Counted from the first letter of the stretch, positions 28,757-39,212 are shown. The stretch: 64,000 nucleotides of DNA from Azoarcus sp. DN11 (GCF_003628555.1 NZ_CP021731.1:930001-994000), one strand, 5' to 3'. Translations and numbers: made by a program. Notes: generated by a model from the letters alone, not told the origin.

Positions 28757-29514
28757 TGCTCGCCAAGCGCATCATCCCCTGCCTGGACGTGAATGCCGGG
28801 CGTGTCGTGAAGGGCGTCAATTTCGTCGAATTGCGCGACGCGGGCGACCCGGTCGAGATCGCCCGCCGCTACGACGAGCAGGGCGCCGACGAGATCACCT
28901 TTCTCGACATCACAGCGAGCTCCGACGCGCGCGACACGATCGTCCACGTGGTCGAGCAGGTCGCCGAGCAGGTCTTCATTCCGCTGACGGTGGGCGGCGG
29001 CGTGCGCACGGTCGCGGATGTCCGCCGCCTCCTCAATGCGGGCGCCGACAAGGTCAGCATCAACACCGCCGCAGTGAATAATCCGCAGGTCGTCGCCGAT
29101 GCGGCCGGCAAGGTCGGCAGTCAGTGCATCGTCGTCGCGATCGACGCGAAGCAGACTGCCCCCGGCAAGTGGGAAGTGTTCACCCACGGCGGTCGCAACA
29201 ACACCGGGCTCGACGCGATCGAGTGGGCGAAGAAAGTCGCCGCCCTCGGCGCCGGCGAGATCCTCCTCACGAGCATGGACCGCGACGGCACGAAGATCGG
29301 TTTCGACCTCGCACTCACGCGCGCGGTGTCGGATGCGGTTCCGATCCCCGTGATCGCCAGCGGCGGTGTCGGCACGCTGGAGCATCTCGCCGAGGGCGTC
29401 TCCGAGGGACGCGCGGATGCGGTACTCGCCGCGAGCATCTTCCATTTCGGCCAGCACACGGTGCGTGAAGCGAAGGAGCTGATGCGCGCCCGCGGCATCG
29501 AGGTACGACTGTGA
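28756..29514 (+). CDS. hisF: imidazole glycerol phosphate synthase cyclase subunit
   Basis: Barrel enzyme that uses HisH-derived ammonia to form IGP and AICAR. The 252-residue product starts [19 protein letters not shown] (catalytic Asp11) and contains VVAIDAKQ with the second Asp. [10 protein letters not shown] is the phosphate loop, homologous to that of HisA. The start overlaps hisA by one base and the stop overlaps the hisI GTG. Confidence 0.97.
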   Translation: MLAKRIIPCLDVNAGRVVKGVNFVELRDAGDPVEIARRYDEQGADEITFLDITASSDARDTIVHVVEQVAEQVFIPLTVGGGVRTVADVRRLLNAGADKVSINTAAVNNPQVVADAAGKVGSQCIVVAIDAKQTAPGKWEVFTHGGRNNTGLDAIEWAKKVAALGAGEILLTSMDRDGTKIGFDLALTRAVSDAVPIPVIASGGVGTLEHLAEGVSEGRADAVLAASIFHFGQHTVREAKELMRARGIEVRL

Positions 29515-29912
29515 GCACCATCAATTCCGCCCGCTGGCTCAACGACATCCGCTGGGACGACCAGGGGCTCGTGCCCGTGATCGCGCAGGAAGTGGCGACC
29601 GGCGACGTGCTGATGTTCGCGTGGATGAACCGCGAAGCGCTGCAACGCACCGCCGAGACGGGCGAGGCGATCTACTGGTCGCGTTCGCGCCGCAAGCTGT
29701 GGCACAAGGGCGAGGAGTCCGGTCACGTGCAGAAGGTGCGCGAAATCCGCATCGATTGTGACAACGATGTGGTATTGCTCAAGGTCGAGCAGATCGGCGG
29801 CATCGCCTGCCATACCGGGCGCCACAGCTGCTTTTTCCAGCGTCACCTGGCCGAGGGCTCGTGGGAAGCCGTCGAGCCGGTACTCAAGGATCCCAAGGAC
29901 ATCTACAAATGA
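29511..29912 (+). CDS. hisI: phosphoribosyl-AMP cyclohydrolase
   Basis: Zn-dependent hydrolase that opens the purine ring of PR-AMP. The 133-residue, single-function form has [29 protein letters not shown] and the metal-binding cysteines in DCDNDVVL and [13 protein letters not shown] 29511 overlaps the hisF stop. HisE follows as a separate gene with an ATGA overlap, not fused as in enterobacteria. Confidence 0.96.
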   Translation: MSTINSARWLNDIRWDDQGLVPVIAQEVATGDVLMFAWMNREALQRTAETGEAIYWSRSRRKLWHKGEESGHVQKVREIRIDCDNDVVLLKVEQIGGIACHTGRHSCFFQRHLAEGSWEAVEPVLKDPKDIYK

Positions 29913-30235
29913 TCGACATCGAAGTGCTGCATCGCGTCGCCGCGACCCTGGCCGAGCGCAAGAAGGCCGATCCCGATTCTTCCTACGTCTGCAGCCTGTA
30001 CACCAAGGGCACCGACGCGATCTGCAAGAAGGTCGCCGAGGAGGCGGCCGAAACCATCATGGCGGCCAAGGACAAGGACATGCTGCACATCGTCTGGGAG
30101 GTCACCGACCTGTGGTTCCATTCGATGGTGCTGCTGGCGCACTTCGGTCTGTCGGTCGACGACGTGCTGGCTGAATTCCGGCGCCGCGAAGGTGTCTCAG
30201 GAATTGACGAGAAGAAGTCCCGCACGACGGCCTGA
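29909..30235 (+). CDS. hisE: phosphoribosyl-ATP pyrophosphatase
   Basis: Removes pyrophosphate from PR-ATP, the second step of the pathway. It is a MazG-like all-alpha protein of 108 residues. [20 protein letters not shown] and the metal-binding [11 protein letters not shown] helix are diagnostic. ATG 29909 overlaps the hisI stop. It is the last his gene of this run; the HIT gene starts 7 bases on. Confidence 0.95.
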   Translation: MIDIEVLHRVAATLAERKKADPDSSYVCSLYTKGTDAICKKVAEEAAETIMAAKDKDMLHIVWEVTDLWFHSMVLLAHFGLSVDDVLAEFRRREGVSGIDEKKSRTTA

Positions 30236-30242
30236 GGTGAAA

Positions 30243-30590
30243 ATGAGCGATTGCATTTTCTGCCGGATTGCCGCCGGCGAGATTCCGGCGAAGAAGCTGT
30301 ACGAGGACGAGCACGTGCTCGCGTTTCACGACATCAATCCGGTCGCTCCGGTGCATTTCCTCGTGATCCCGAAACTGCACGTTCCGTCGATGGCCGAGCT
30401 CGGCCCCGAGCACGTCGAGGTCATGGGGCGGGTGATGACCACCGCAGCCCGGCTCGCGCGCGAAAACGGCTGCGGCGAGGGTTATCGCACGATCATCAAC
30501 ACCGGAAGGGTGGGGCGGCAGGAGGTGTATCATCTGCACGTTCATGTCCTGGGTGGCCCGGAGGTGCTTCCGGCCATGTTGAAGCGTTAA
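30243..30590 (+). CDS. hinT: HIT-family nucleotide hydrolase (HinT-like)
   Basis: Purine-nucleoside phosphoramidase of the histidine-triad family, 115 residues. [19 protein letters not shown] is the HinT opening with the CxxC pair, and [10 protein letters not shown] holds the histidine triad. It lies 7 bases after hisE and 10 before tatA, a common betaproteobacterial order, so it probably shares the his-tat transcript. The cellular substrate is not known. Confidence 0.92.
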   Translation: MSDCIFCRIAAGEIPAKKLYEDEHVLAFHDINPVAPVHFLVIPKLHVPSMAELGPEHVEVMGRVMTTAARLARENGCGEGYRTIINTGRVGRQEVYHLHVHVLGGPEVLPAMLKR

Positions 30591-30600
30591 GGAGAGCAGT

Positions 30601-30825
30601 ATGGGTTCATTCAGTATCTGGCACTGGCTGATCGTTCTGGTGATCGTCGTGCTGGTATTCGGTACCAAGAAGCTGCGCAACATCGGCCAGGATCTGGGAG
30701 GCGCGGTGAAGGGCTTCAAGGAAGGGATGAAGGACTCCGAGAAATCCGACGACGTGCAGCAGAAGATCGGCGGTGAGACCATCGACGTCCAGGCACGGGA
30801 AAAAACCGACAGGCTGCACTCCTGA
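30601..30825 (+). CDS. tatA: Sec-independent translocase subunit TatA
   Basis: Pore-forming component of the twin-arginine export system. It has 74 residues: [20 protein letters not shown] is the membrane helix, followed by the invariant [21 protein letters not shown] amphipathic helix and a charged tail. An AAGGAG site precedes ATG 30601. A terminator-like hairpin lies between it and tatB. Confidence 0.96.
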   Translation: MGSFSIWHWLIVLVIVVLVFGTKKLRNIGQDLGGAVKGFKEGMKDSEKSDDVQQKIGGETIDVQAREKTDRLHS

Positions 30826-30850
30826 GCCCGCCGGGCGACGTCGGCAACCA

Positions 30851-30880
30851 GGGGCGCGGCGGCTTTGCGCCCCTTCGTTT
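30851..30880 (+). terminator. terminator-like hairpin between tatA and tatB
   Basis: A 7-bp GGGGCGC stem (30851-30857 with 30867-30873), a 9-base loop and then TTCGTTTT. It lies inside the tat operon in a 103-base gap and could let more tatA than tatBC be made. Confidence 0.6.
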
Positions 30881-30928
30881 TGATGCCGCCGCCGCGCGCG
30901 TGGTTTGGCTCGTACAGGTTCCAACATC

Positions 30929-31459
30929 ATGTTCGATTTCGGTTTTTCTGAACTCATCGTCATCGCGGTGGTGGCGCTCATCGTTGTTGGGCCCGAGCGT
31001 CTGCCGAAGGTCGCGCGCACGGCAGGCCATCTTCTCGGGCGACTCCAGCGCTACGTCAACGACGTCAAATCCGACATCCAGCGGGAGATGCAGCTCGAGG
31101 ACCTGAAAAAACTCCAGCAGCAGGTCGAGCAGCAGGCGCGCGAGCTCGAGTCGTCCATGCGCAGCGAGGCCCAGAGCGTCGAGGCGGATCTGGAGAAGAC
31201 CGTGGCGGAAGCGAAGAGCGGCCTTTCCGGCGACACGGCGGCAGTGCCGGAGACGACACCCACGCCGGTCACGGAGGCCCCGCCGCCGCCAGTGGTCGTC
31301 ACCGTCCTTGGCGCCGATGCGGCTGCGGCGGATGGCGCGGCGGTCGAGCCGCAGGTGGATAGCCGGCAACTCGAACTCGGACTTGGGCCGGCTTCCGCAG
31401 GGCCGGCTTCCGCGCCGGCCGCCGCCCCGACCCCGGACAAAGCCACGGACAAAGCATGA
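30929..31459 (+). CDS. tatB: Sec-independent translocase subunit TatB
   Basis: Substrate-receptor component paired with TatC. The 176-residue protein begins MFDFGFSELIVIAVVALIVV, followed by GPERLPKVARTAG, both diagnostic. A long amphipathic, probably coiled-coil helix (about 45-100) is followed by a Pro/Ala/Thr-rich tail of variable sequence with a short duplicated segment (GPASAGPASA). Its stop overlaps tatC (ATGA). Confidence 0.94.
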   Translation: MFDFGFSELIVIAVVALIVVGPERLPKVARTAGHLLGRLQRYVNDVKSDIQREMQLEDLKKLQQQVEQQARELESSMRSEAQSVEADLEKTVAEAKSGLSGDTAAVPETTPTPVTEAPPPPVVVTVLGADAAAADGAAVEPQVDSRQLELGLGPASAGPASAPAAAPTPDKATDKA

Positions 31460-32217
31460 GCACCGCTCAGGAAACCTTCATCTCGCACCTCGTCGAGCTG
31501 CGCGACCGCCTGCTGCGTGCGATGCTGGCGGTCCTCGTCGTGTTCCTGTGCCTGATGCCGTGGGCGAGTGACGTGTACGACCTCCTCGCGCAACCAATGA
31601 TGCGGACGCTCCCCCAAGGTACGCACATGATCGCAACCGGCGTCGTGACGCCCTTCTTCGTTCCGGTCAAGGTGACGATGCTGGCGGCTTTCGTGATCGC
31701 GTTGCCGGTCGTGCTGTACCAGGCCTGGGCTTTCGTCGCGCCGGGCCTCTACGCCCATGAGCGCCGTCTCGGGCTGCCGCTCGTACTCGGCAGCACGATC
31801 CTGTTCCTGCTCGGGATGGCGTTCTGTTACTTCTTCGTGTTCGGGACGGTCTTCAAGTTCATCGCCCAGTTCGCTCCCAAGAGCATCACGCCGGCGCCGG
31901 ACATCGAGCAGTACCTGTCCTTCGTCATGACGATGTTCCTCGCGTTCGGCCTGACCTTCGAGGTGCCCGTGGCGGTGATCCTGCTCGTGAGGACGGGCGT
32001 CGTCAGCATCGCGAAGCTGGTCGACGCACGCCCCTACGTGATCGTCGGCGCCTTCATCGTCGCCGCCGTGATCACGCCTCCGGATGTGGTGTCCCAGCTC
32101 CTGCTCGCAGTGCCGATGTGCCTGCTGTACGAGGCCGGCATCATCATCGCCCGCATGATCAGCAAGAACCGGGAAAGCGGCGCGGACGAGGCTCTCGAAC
32201 GCATCGAGAGCAAGTAA
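31456..32217 (+). CDS. tatC: Sec-independent translocase subunit TatC
   Basis: Six-helix membrane protein that recognises twin-arginine signal peptides with TatB. The 253 residues include FISHLVELRDRLLRAML at the N terminus and YQAWAFVAPGLYAHERR in the second loop. AFIVAAVITPPDVVSQLLLAVPMCLLYE is the conserved C-terminal helix pair. It is convergent with the downstream protease gene; I see no strong terminator in the 24-base gap. Confidence 0.96.
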   Translation: MSTAQETFISHLVELRDRLLRAMLAVLVVFLCLMPWASDVYDLLAQPMMRTLPQGTHMIATGVVTPFFVPVKVTMLAAFVIALPVVLYQAWAFVAPGLYAHERRLGLPLVLGSTILFLLGMAFCYFFVFGTVFKFIAQFAPKSITPAPDIEQYLSFVMTMFLAFGLTFEVPVAVILLVRTGVVSIAKLVDARPYVIVGAFIVAAVITPPDVVSQLLLAVPMCLLYEAGIIIARMISKNRESGADEALERIESK

Positions 32218-32241
32218 GGCCCTTACCCGGGGCGCTGGTGT

Positions 32242-33405
32242 TCAGCGCTCGGCGGCGGGGGGCGGGCGGCGCCCGATCTCGATCTGCAGATCGACTTCGG
32301 CTTTGGCGCGGCGCACGCGGAAGTTCGCGCTGTGCCCGGGCATCAACCCCGCTACCATTTCCAGCATTCCCTTGGGGTCGTGCACCGGCTTGCCCTCGAT
32401 GCCGACGAGGATGTCGCCCGGGCGGATGCCGGCGCGTTCGGCGGGGCTGTCGCGCAGCACGCCCGCGATGAGTGCGCCCTCGGTGCCCGTGAAACCGAAG
32501 GATTCCGCGAGCTCCGGCGTGATCTCCTGGATCTCGACGCCGATCCACCCGCGCGTGACGTGCCCGGTCGAGACGATCTGCTCCAGCACATTGCGCGCGA
32601 TGGACACCGGGATCGCGAAGCCGATTCCCAAGGATCCGCCCGAGCGCGAGTAGATCGCCGTGTTGATGCCTACCAGGTCGCCCCGGCTGTCGACGAGCGC
32701 GCCGCCGGAGTTGCCGGGATTGATCGCCGCGTCGGTCTGGATGTAGTTCTCGAAGGTGTTGATGCCGAGCTGGCTGCGCCCGAGGGCGGAGACGATGCCC
32801 ATCGTCACCGTCTGCCCGACGCCGAAGGGATTGCCGATGGCAAGGACCACGTCGCCGACCTGCAGGACTTCCTGCTGGGCGAAGGCGATCGCCGGCAGTT
32901 TGCCGTTGCCCTGCAGCCGGAGCACGGCGAGATCGGTTTCCGGGTCGCGGCCGACGAGGCGCGCGGGAAACTTGCGGCCATCGTTGAGTGCGACTTCGAT
33001 CTCGTCCGCCCCTTCGATGACGTGGTTGTTGGTCAGGATGAAGCCGTCCGGGCTGGCGATGACGCCCGATCCCAGGCCCGCCGCGCGCTGCGTGGGGGCC
33101 TTCTCCTGCCGGTCACCGAAGAAATGGCGGAAGATAGGGTCGTCGAGCAGGGGGTGGCGCTGACGGGCGACGTCCTTGGAGGTGTAGATATGGACCACGG
33201 CCGGCATCGAGCGCCGGGCCGCGTCGGCGTAGGAGCTCGGTGCCGGGGCCACCGTCGCGGAGCCGGCACCGGGCGCCTCGAGGATGGAAACCACGGCGGC
33301 GGGCGCCGCACCCTTGAACCATTCCGGCTTCAGCGTGTTCAGTACAAACAGCACCGCGACGCTCACGGTCACGGCCTGCGCGAAGATCAGCCAGAGGCGG
33401 CGCAT
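32242..33405 (-). CDS. membrane-anchored trypsin-like protease with one PDZ domain (DegS/DegQ type)
   Basis: Periplasmic quality-control protease of the HtrA family, 387 residues. A single N-terminal hydrophobic segment (LIFAQAVTVSVAVLFVL) looks like an uncleaved anchor, as in DegS. The catalytic triad is His128 (TNNHVI), Asp158 (DPETDLAVLRL) and Ser233 (NPGNSGGAL). One PDZ domain follows (GALIAGVLRDSPAERAGIRPGD). One PDZ plus an anchor suggests a DegS-like role in envelope stress sensing, but betaproteobacterial homologs are usually only called S1C or Do-like proteases. It is divergent from the Nif3 gene with 73 bases between the starts. Confidence 0.88.
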   Translation of the reverse strand: MRRLWLIFAQAVTVSVAVLFVLNTLKPEWFKGAAPAAVVSILEAPGAGSATVAPAPSSYADAARRSMPAVVHIYTSKDVARQRHPLLDDPIFRHFFGDRQEKAPTQRAAGLGSGVIASPDGFILTNNHVIEGADEIEVALNDGRKFPARLVGRDPETDLAVLRLQGNGKLPAIAFAQQEVLQVGDVVLAIGNPFGVGQTVTMGIVSALGRSQLGINTFENYIQTDAAINPGNSGGALVDSRGDLVGINTAIYSRSGGSLGIGFAIPVSIARNVLEQIVSTGHVTRGWIGVEIQEITPELAESFGFTGTEGALIAGVLRDSPAERAGIRPGDILVGIEGKPVHDPKGMLEMVAGLMPGHSANFRVRRAKAEVDLQIEIGRRPPPAAER

Positions 33406-33478
33406 AATGTTGCTCGAATTGGGCGGGCGGCCTGTGTCGTGCTCGCCGTGAGGCCGGGAAGACAGGAGTGGGGACCGT

Positions 33479-34225
33479 ATGCAACTCGCCGAATTGCAAG
33501 CTCATCTGGATGAACTGCTGGAAGTCCCACGGTTCCGGGATTATTCCCCAAACGGCCTGCAAGTGGAAGGTCGGCCCGAGGTGCGCCGCGCACTGTGCGG
33601 CGTGACGGCAAGCCAGGCGCTGCTCGACCGCGCCGTCGCCGAGGGCGTCGATGCCGTCATCGTGCATCATGGCTGGTTCTGGCGTGGCGAGGATGGGCGC
33701 ATCACGGGGATTCGCAAGCGGCGCATCGCGACGCTGTTGAGAAACGACATCAGCCTGCTTGCCTATCATCTGCCGCTCGACGCCCATCCGCAACTCGGCA
33801 ACAACGCCCAGCTTGCGGCCGTTGCGGGCTGGGTGGGCGCGGGACGGTTCGGGGAACAGGATCTCGGGTGGATCGGCCGGCCCGAGCAACCGGGCACGGC
33901 CGAGCAGGTCGCGCGTTCGCTGGCTGCCCGGCTCGGGCGCGAACCGCTGCTGGTGGGCGATGGAGGGCGGGTGGTGAGCCGCGTCGCGTGGTGTACGGGG
34001 GGCGCGCAGGGCTACTTCGAGCAGGCCATCGCGGCAGGGGCCGATCTTTACGTGTCGGGCGAGATTTCCGAGCAGACGGTGCATCTGGCGCGCGAATCGG
34101 GTGTGCCGTACATCGCGGCGGGGCACCACGCGACGGAGCGTTACGGCATCCATGCGCTGGCGCAATACCTCGGGCAGACCTGCGGCATCGAGGCGCATTT
34201 CGTCGATCTCGACAACCCGGTTTAG
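33479..34225 (+). CDS. Nif3-like dinuclear metal centre hexameric protein
   Basis: Nif3/YbgI (DUF34) family, 248 residues. The metal-binding motifs are visible: VIVHHGWFW, an AYHLPLDAHPQLGNNAQLA segment and GHHATERYG near the C terminus. E. coli YbgI forms a hexameric ring with two metal ions per site. Proposed roles include GTP cyclohydrolase-like activity, which I regard as unsettled. The gene is divergent from the protease and convergent with the FimV-like gene. Confidence 0.9.
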   Translation: MQLAELQAHLDELLEVPRFRDYSPNGLQVEGRPEVRRALCGVTASQALLDRAVAEGVDAVIVHHGWFWRGEDGRITGIRKRRIATLLRNDISLLAYHLPLDAHPQLGNNAQLAAVAGWVGAGRFGEQDLGWIGRPEQPGTAEQVARSLAARLGREPLLVGDGGRVVSRVAWCTGGAQGYFEQAIAAGADLYVSGEISEQTVHLARESGVPYIAAGHHATERYGIHALAQYLGQTCGIEAHFVDLDNPV

Positions 34226-34246
34226 CCGGGACGGCGTCCGTCTCGG
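34226..34246. terminator. hairpin between the Nif3-family and FimV-like genes
   Basis: A 9-bp stem with one G-U pair around a CGT loop, in the 24-base gap between convergent stops. There is no obvious T tract, so this is a weak call. Confidence 0.35.
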
Positions 34247-34249
34247 TCC

Positions 34250-36061
34250 TCAGGCGGGCAGTGGCGGGACGACGGGAACCGAGTCCCTGCCCGCGGGCGC
34301 GGCCACTTCCGGGCTGTACGTGCCCAACCGGTCCTCGAGAATCGCCGCGAGCAGCAGGATCTCGTCGATCACGCTGAGCGGGAAGCCTTCGCGCGTGCCG
34401 TCGCGGTTGTCGCGCAGGAGATGCTCGAGATAGGCCTGGCAGTCGCGCGTACCCCACATCTCCTGCACGTTCTGGCTCAGGTGCGCCATCTGCTCGATCG
34501 AATTCCGGGCCTGACGTGCCTCGTCGAAACTGTCCCAGGTGACGGCCTTGACGTTGAAGGTCTTGTTGAGCTGCTTCGCCAGCGCGTCGAACTCGTCACG
34601 CAGGTTGGCGGCCCGATAGACCTCCATGAGCTTGAGCCACGGCGTCACGGCCCGCTTCGGATTCGACGCGATGAACTCGGCGAGTGTGTCCGCCGCGCCG
34701 CGGATGCGCCCGAAGCCCATCATGATCTCGGCAAGTTCGATGGCGGACTCGTGTTCCTCGGCGGCTTCCTCCATGACCACGCCGGCGGCGGGCGCATGCG
34801 GGGCGGCCGATGCAACCGGCGTGATGGGGGCGAGCGACATCGGCGGCGCGAACACGTCGTCGGCCATTTCCCACCCCGGCGACACGTGCTCGCCAGCGAG
34901 GGGGGGCGGAGTCGGCAGGATGTGCGGCTGCGGCGCCGGGGCGTTCACGGTGGCGGCGTCGGGCGCCGGTTGGGCGCGGTGGGCCGGCGGGCGGGCGTCG
35001 GCATTTCTCGTTGCGGAAACCTGCGTGCGACTCGACTCCGGATCGCTGGGCGGGAGCGATGCGTAGCGGCGCCTGCGGAACCAGGCGAGCGCGCCGGCGA
35101 GTGCCAGCGAAATGATCCCGATCGTCAGGGTGGCGTGCTTCCAGGCCTCCGCGACGCTATCGTCGGGGTCGCGCGGCGTCGGCGGTGGTGGCGCGTCGGC
35201 GGACTGCGCCACGGCGGATGACGGCGACGGCCGATACTCCGCAAGCATGCGCGACTGCGCGGCTTCGAGCTGGCGGATGCGCTCGTCGAGTTCCAACTGC
35301 GCGACGATCGTGCGGTCGATCGCCATGATCACCGACTGCTCGCGACGCAACTGCTCGCGCTGGGCGTCGGTGGTCGAATCGATGCGCGCGAGGCTGCCGA
35401 GCCGGGTGCTCAGGTGCAGGCCGGAGCTCGGGGCCTCGGACTCGCCACCGCCGACCTCCAGACGGTCTTGGCGGGGCGCGGCCTTTGGTGAGCTGCGGGT
35501 GAGGGCAGTCGCCTCGCGTGCGGCAGGCGGCGTGGCGATGTCGGCAGAAGGCGCCGCCGGACGATAGTAACGCGGACGGTGCGGCCGTTTCTGCGCCGGC
35601 GCGCTCGCCGTGTCGGGGTGCGGAACGGTTCGATCGCCTGCGGTTCCGCCTGCCACCGTGGCTGTGTCGGGGAATGCCAGCAGGACGGTGTATTCGCGCC
35701 GCAGGCGGCTGTCGCAGTTATCCTCGATGGCGAAACTGACGGCAGGTTCGAAGCTCGGCAGCCGGTGAGAGATCACGAGCCGCGAATCGGCGTCGCGTCC
35801 GGTAACGTCGAGGCGCGCATCCCGCAGTCGCGGCACCCCGTTCGAAGTCGTCGAGGTCGTTGCGAAGCGCAGGCATTCGCCCAGCTGTGACGAATCGCCC
35901 TGGAGAACGGGAATCTCGATTCTGAGCGCTTCGCCGACCTTGGACACGAACACCGGTTCGCCGAGAACGACCGCGCCGGACGCCGTCGGCGCGAGCGCCA
36001 GCAGTGCCGTCAGGAGTAGGGATGCGGAACCCCGGCGGGTCAGGCGCTGCTGTGTCGTCAT
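34250..36061 (-). CDS. FimV-like membrane protein with C-terminal helical repeats
   Basis: A 603-residue protein resembling the FimV/TspA group. A signal peptide is followed by the FimV N-terminal domain (VVLGEPVFVSKVGEALRIEIPVL), a low-complexity Pro/Ala/Arg-rich stretch, a short coiled coil (about 230-275, QLELDERIRQLEAAQ), one membrane helix (about 305-325), a second disordered linker and a C-terminal TPR-like domain (AIELAEIMMGFGRIRGAADTLAEF). FimV organises pilus and polar complexes in Pseudomonas, but no LysM motif is clear and it is shorter than typical FimV. ATG 36061 is preferred over GTG 36076. Type IV pilus assistance is inference. Confidence 0.75.
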   Translation of the reverse strand: MTTQQRLTRRGSASLLLTALLALAPTASGAVVLGEPVFVSKVGEALRIEIPVLQGDSSQLGECLRFATTSTTSNGVPRLRDARLDVTGRDADSRLVISHRLPSFEPAVSFAIEDNCDSRLRREYTVLLAFPDTATVAGGTAGDRTVPHPDTASAPAQKRPHRPRYYRPAAPSADIATPPAAREATALTRSSPKAAPRQDRLEVGGGESEAPSSGLHLSTRLGSLARIDSTTDAQREQLRREQSVIMAIDRTIVAQLELDERIRQLEAAQSRMLAEYRPSPSSAVAQSADAPPPPTPRDPDDSVAEAWKHATLTIGIISLALAGALAWFRRRRYASLPPSDPESSRTQVSATRNADARPPAHRAQPAPDAATVNAPAPQPHILPTPPPLAGEHVSPGWEMADDVFAPPMSLAPITPVASAAPHAPAAGVVMEEAAEEHESAIELAEIMMGFGRIRGAADTLAEFIASNPKRAVTPWLKLMEVYRAANLRDEFDALAKQLNKTFNVKAVTWDSFDEARQARNSIEQMAHLSQNVQEMWGTRDCQAYLEHLLRDNRDGTREGFPLSVIDEILLLAAILEDRLGTYSPEVAAPAGRDSVPVVPPLPA

Positions 36062-36328
36062 CGTCCGCTCATGCACGGGAAAAGGCTAAGCGCAAATCTG
36101 CATCTTGTATCAAATCATTGCAGCGCATTGTAACGAATTTGCATTGTTGGCGCGTATTGTTCCGTGAAATCAGGGGATTTCGTCACGGCGGAAAATGACA
36201 TCCGGAATCTCCCCGCGAGTGAGCGGTGGTTGCCGGCCGCCGGCGGAGGGGGGGCTGGCGTCGCGTCACGCGGAAAGGGCGCCGATTCGCGGTAACATGC
36301 TGTTTCTCCATACGTTGCCGTACGTCCC

Positions 36329-36883
36329 ATGCCGCTCTCTCCTCCGAAGTGCGCACGCAGTCCCGCGCATCTGCGCCAGATCACCGTCGAAGGTTTTCGC
36401 CGCGCTGACGGTCTGCTGGAGCTCGAGGCCTGCCTGCGCGACACGAAGGCCGTCGATTACACGCTCGCGTCGGGTGTCCGCCGTGCGGGTGACCCCGTGC
36501 ACGAGATGCGCGTGCGCATCACGATCGACGCGGCGTTCACCATCATCGATGCCGAGGCGTGTTCGGACCGCGTCCCGTACGCCGGCGAATGCGACACGAT
36601 CGGGCCGGCGTACGGGCGGCTCGTGGGACTGAACCTCATTCGCGGCTTTCGCCGCAACGTCGGGGAGATGTTCGCCGACGTGCGCGGTTGCTCGCATGTG
36701 ACGGAGCTCCTGATGAGCCTTCCGACGGCTGCCGTGCAGACCTTCGCGACTTTCCGGCGCGACAACGAGGACAGCGTCGAGAAGCCGTTCCAGCTCGACA
36801 AGTGCCATGCGCTCGAGAGCTCGCGCGAGACCGTGCGCCGCTACTACCCGAAGTGGTACCGCAAGCCTGCGGCCGACGAGTAG
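36329..36883 (+). CDS. DUF2889 domain-containing protein
   Basis: A 184-residue protein of unknown function, with no signal peptide or membrane segment. RQITVEGFRRADGLLELEACLRDTK and MRVRITIDAAFTIIDAEA identify the DUF2889 family, which is common in Burkholderiales and Rhodocyclales. LNLIRGFRRNVGEMFADVRGCSHVTELL is a second conserved block with a Cys-His pair. It is divergent from the FimV-like gene, with 267 bases between; that gap is A+T-richer near 36090-36190 and may hold promoters for both. Confidence 0.82.
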   Translation: MPLSPPKCARSPAHLRQITVEGFRRADGLLELEACLRDTKAVDYTLASGVRRAGDPVHEMRVRITIDAAFTIIDAEACSDRVPYAGECDTIGPAYGRLVGLNLIRGFRRNVGEMFADVRGCSHVTELLMSLPTAAVQTFATFRRDNEDSVEKPFQLDKCHALESSRETVRRYYPKWYRKPAADE

Positions 36884-36927
36884 CCGCGGCGCGTCCGGCG
36901 GCAGACCGGCTCGCGCGGGGCTCGCGA

Positions 36928-36955
36928 TTCTGCACTGCGCAATTGCGGTTATAAT
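36928..36955 (+). promoter_or_regulatory. likely sigma-70 promoter of sucCD
   Basis: TTCTGC (36928-36933) and a perfect TATAAT (36950-36955) with a 16-base spacer. Transcription would start near 36962, leaving a leader of about 185 bases before sucC. Confidence 0.65.
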
Positions 36956-36961
36956 CCGCAG

Positions 36962-37146
36962 ATCTTGCGACCTTCAGGCCCATTTCCGGGTCGGGGTCGA
37001 GAGGTCGGACCGGGCGACACACGGCCGGTCGGGAGCGGTATGCGTCGGTCGAGGGAGACGGCGTATGTCGTGGAGCGATGCTCCGAAGCGTCCCATCAAC
37101 CTGTTCGCGGCGCCTCTGGCGTTGCGGCTTCGATCGAAGGGCAACC
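36962..37146 (+). promoter_or_regulatory. long untranslated leader of sucC
   Basis: About 185 bases between the likely transcription start and the sucC ATG, GC-rich, without a convincing ORF. Such a length leaves room for RNA-level control. I could not match it to a named riboswitch by eye. Confidence 0.4.
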
Positions 37147-38307
<1,161 letters not shown>

Positions 38308-38318
38308 GGAGAGTTTGA

Positions 38319-39212
38319 ATGTCCATCCTGATCAACAAAGACACCAAGGTCATCACCCAGGGCATCACCGGCAAGACCGGCCAGTTCCACACCGAGAAGT
38401 GCCAGGAATACGCGAACGGCAAGAACTGCTTCGTTGCCGGCGTGAATCCGAAGAAGGCGGGCGAGAAGATCTTCGACATCCCCATCTACGCTTCGGTGAA
38501 GGAAGCCGCTGCCGAGACCGGCGCGACCGTGTCCGTGATCTACGTGCCGCCGGCCGGTGCCGCCGACGCGATCTGGGAAGCCTGCGAGGCCGACCTGGAT
38601 CTGGCGATCTGCATCACCGAGGGCATCCCGGTCCGCGACATGCTGGTCGTGCGCAACAAGATGAAGCAGAAGGTGGCCAAGGGCGGCAAGGAAACCCTGC
38701 TGCTGGGGCCGAACTGCCCGGGCCTGATCACGCCGGATGAGATCAAGATCGGCATCATGCTGGGTCACATCCACCGCAAGGGCCGCATCGGCGTCGTGTC
38801 GCGTTCGGGTACGCTGACCTATGAAGCCGTCGCGCAGCTGACCGAAATCGGTCTGGGTCAGTCGTCGGCGGTCGGTATCGGCGGCGACCCGATCAACGGC
38901 CTCAAGCACATCGACGTGATGCGCATGTTCAACGACGATCCGGACACCGACGCGGTGATCATGATCGGCGAGATCGGCGGTCCGGACGAAGCCGAAGCCG
39001 CGCAGTGGTGCAAGGCCAACATGAAGAAGCCGATCGTCGGCTTCATCGCCGGCGTGACCGCGCCGGCCGGCAAGCGCATGGGCCACGCCGGTGCGCTGAT
39101 CTCCGGTGGTGCGGATACCGCTGACGCCAAGCTCGCCATCATGGAAGAGTGCGGCTTCACGGTGACGCGCAACCCGTCCGAGATGGCCAAGCTGCTGAAG
39201 GCGATGCTGTAA
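38319..39212 (+). CDS. sucD: succinyl-CoA synthetase alpha subunit
   Basis: CoA-binding subunit that carries the phosphohistidine. The 297-residue product contains KTGQFHTEKC near the start, the CoA-binding VAGVNPKKAG, NCPGLITP, and the active-site loop MGHAGALISGG with His256. GIGGDPINGLKHIDVMRMF is part of the subunit interface. A strong terminator ends the sucCD unit 27 bases downstream. Confidence 0.97.
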   Translation: MSILINKDTKVITQGITGKTGQFHTEKCQEYANGKNCFVAGVNPKKAGEKIFDIPIYASVKEAAAETGATVSVIYVPPAGAADAIWEACEADLDLAICITEGIPVRDMLVVRNKMKQKVAKGGKETLLLGPNCPGLITPDEIKIGIMLGHIHRKGRIGVVSRSGTLTYEAVAQLTEIGLGQSSAVGIGGDPINGLKHIDVMRMFNDDPDTDAVIMIGEIGGPDEAEAAQWCKANMKKPIVGFIAGVTAPAGKRMGHAGALISGGADTADAKLAIMEECGFTVTRNPSEMAKLLKAML

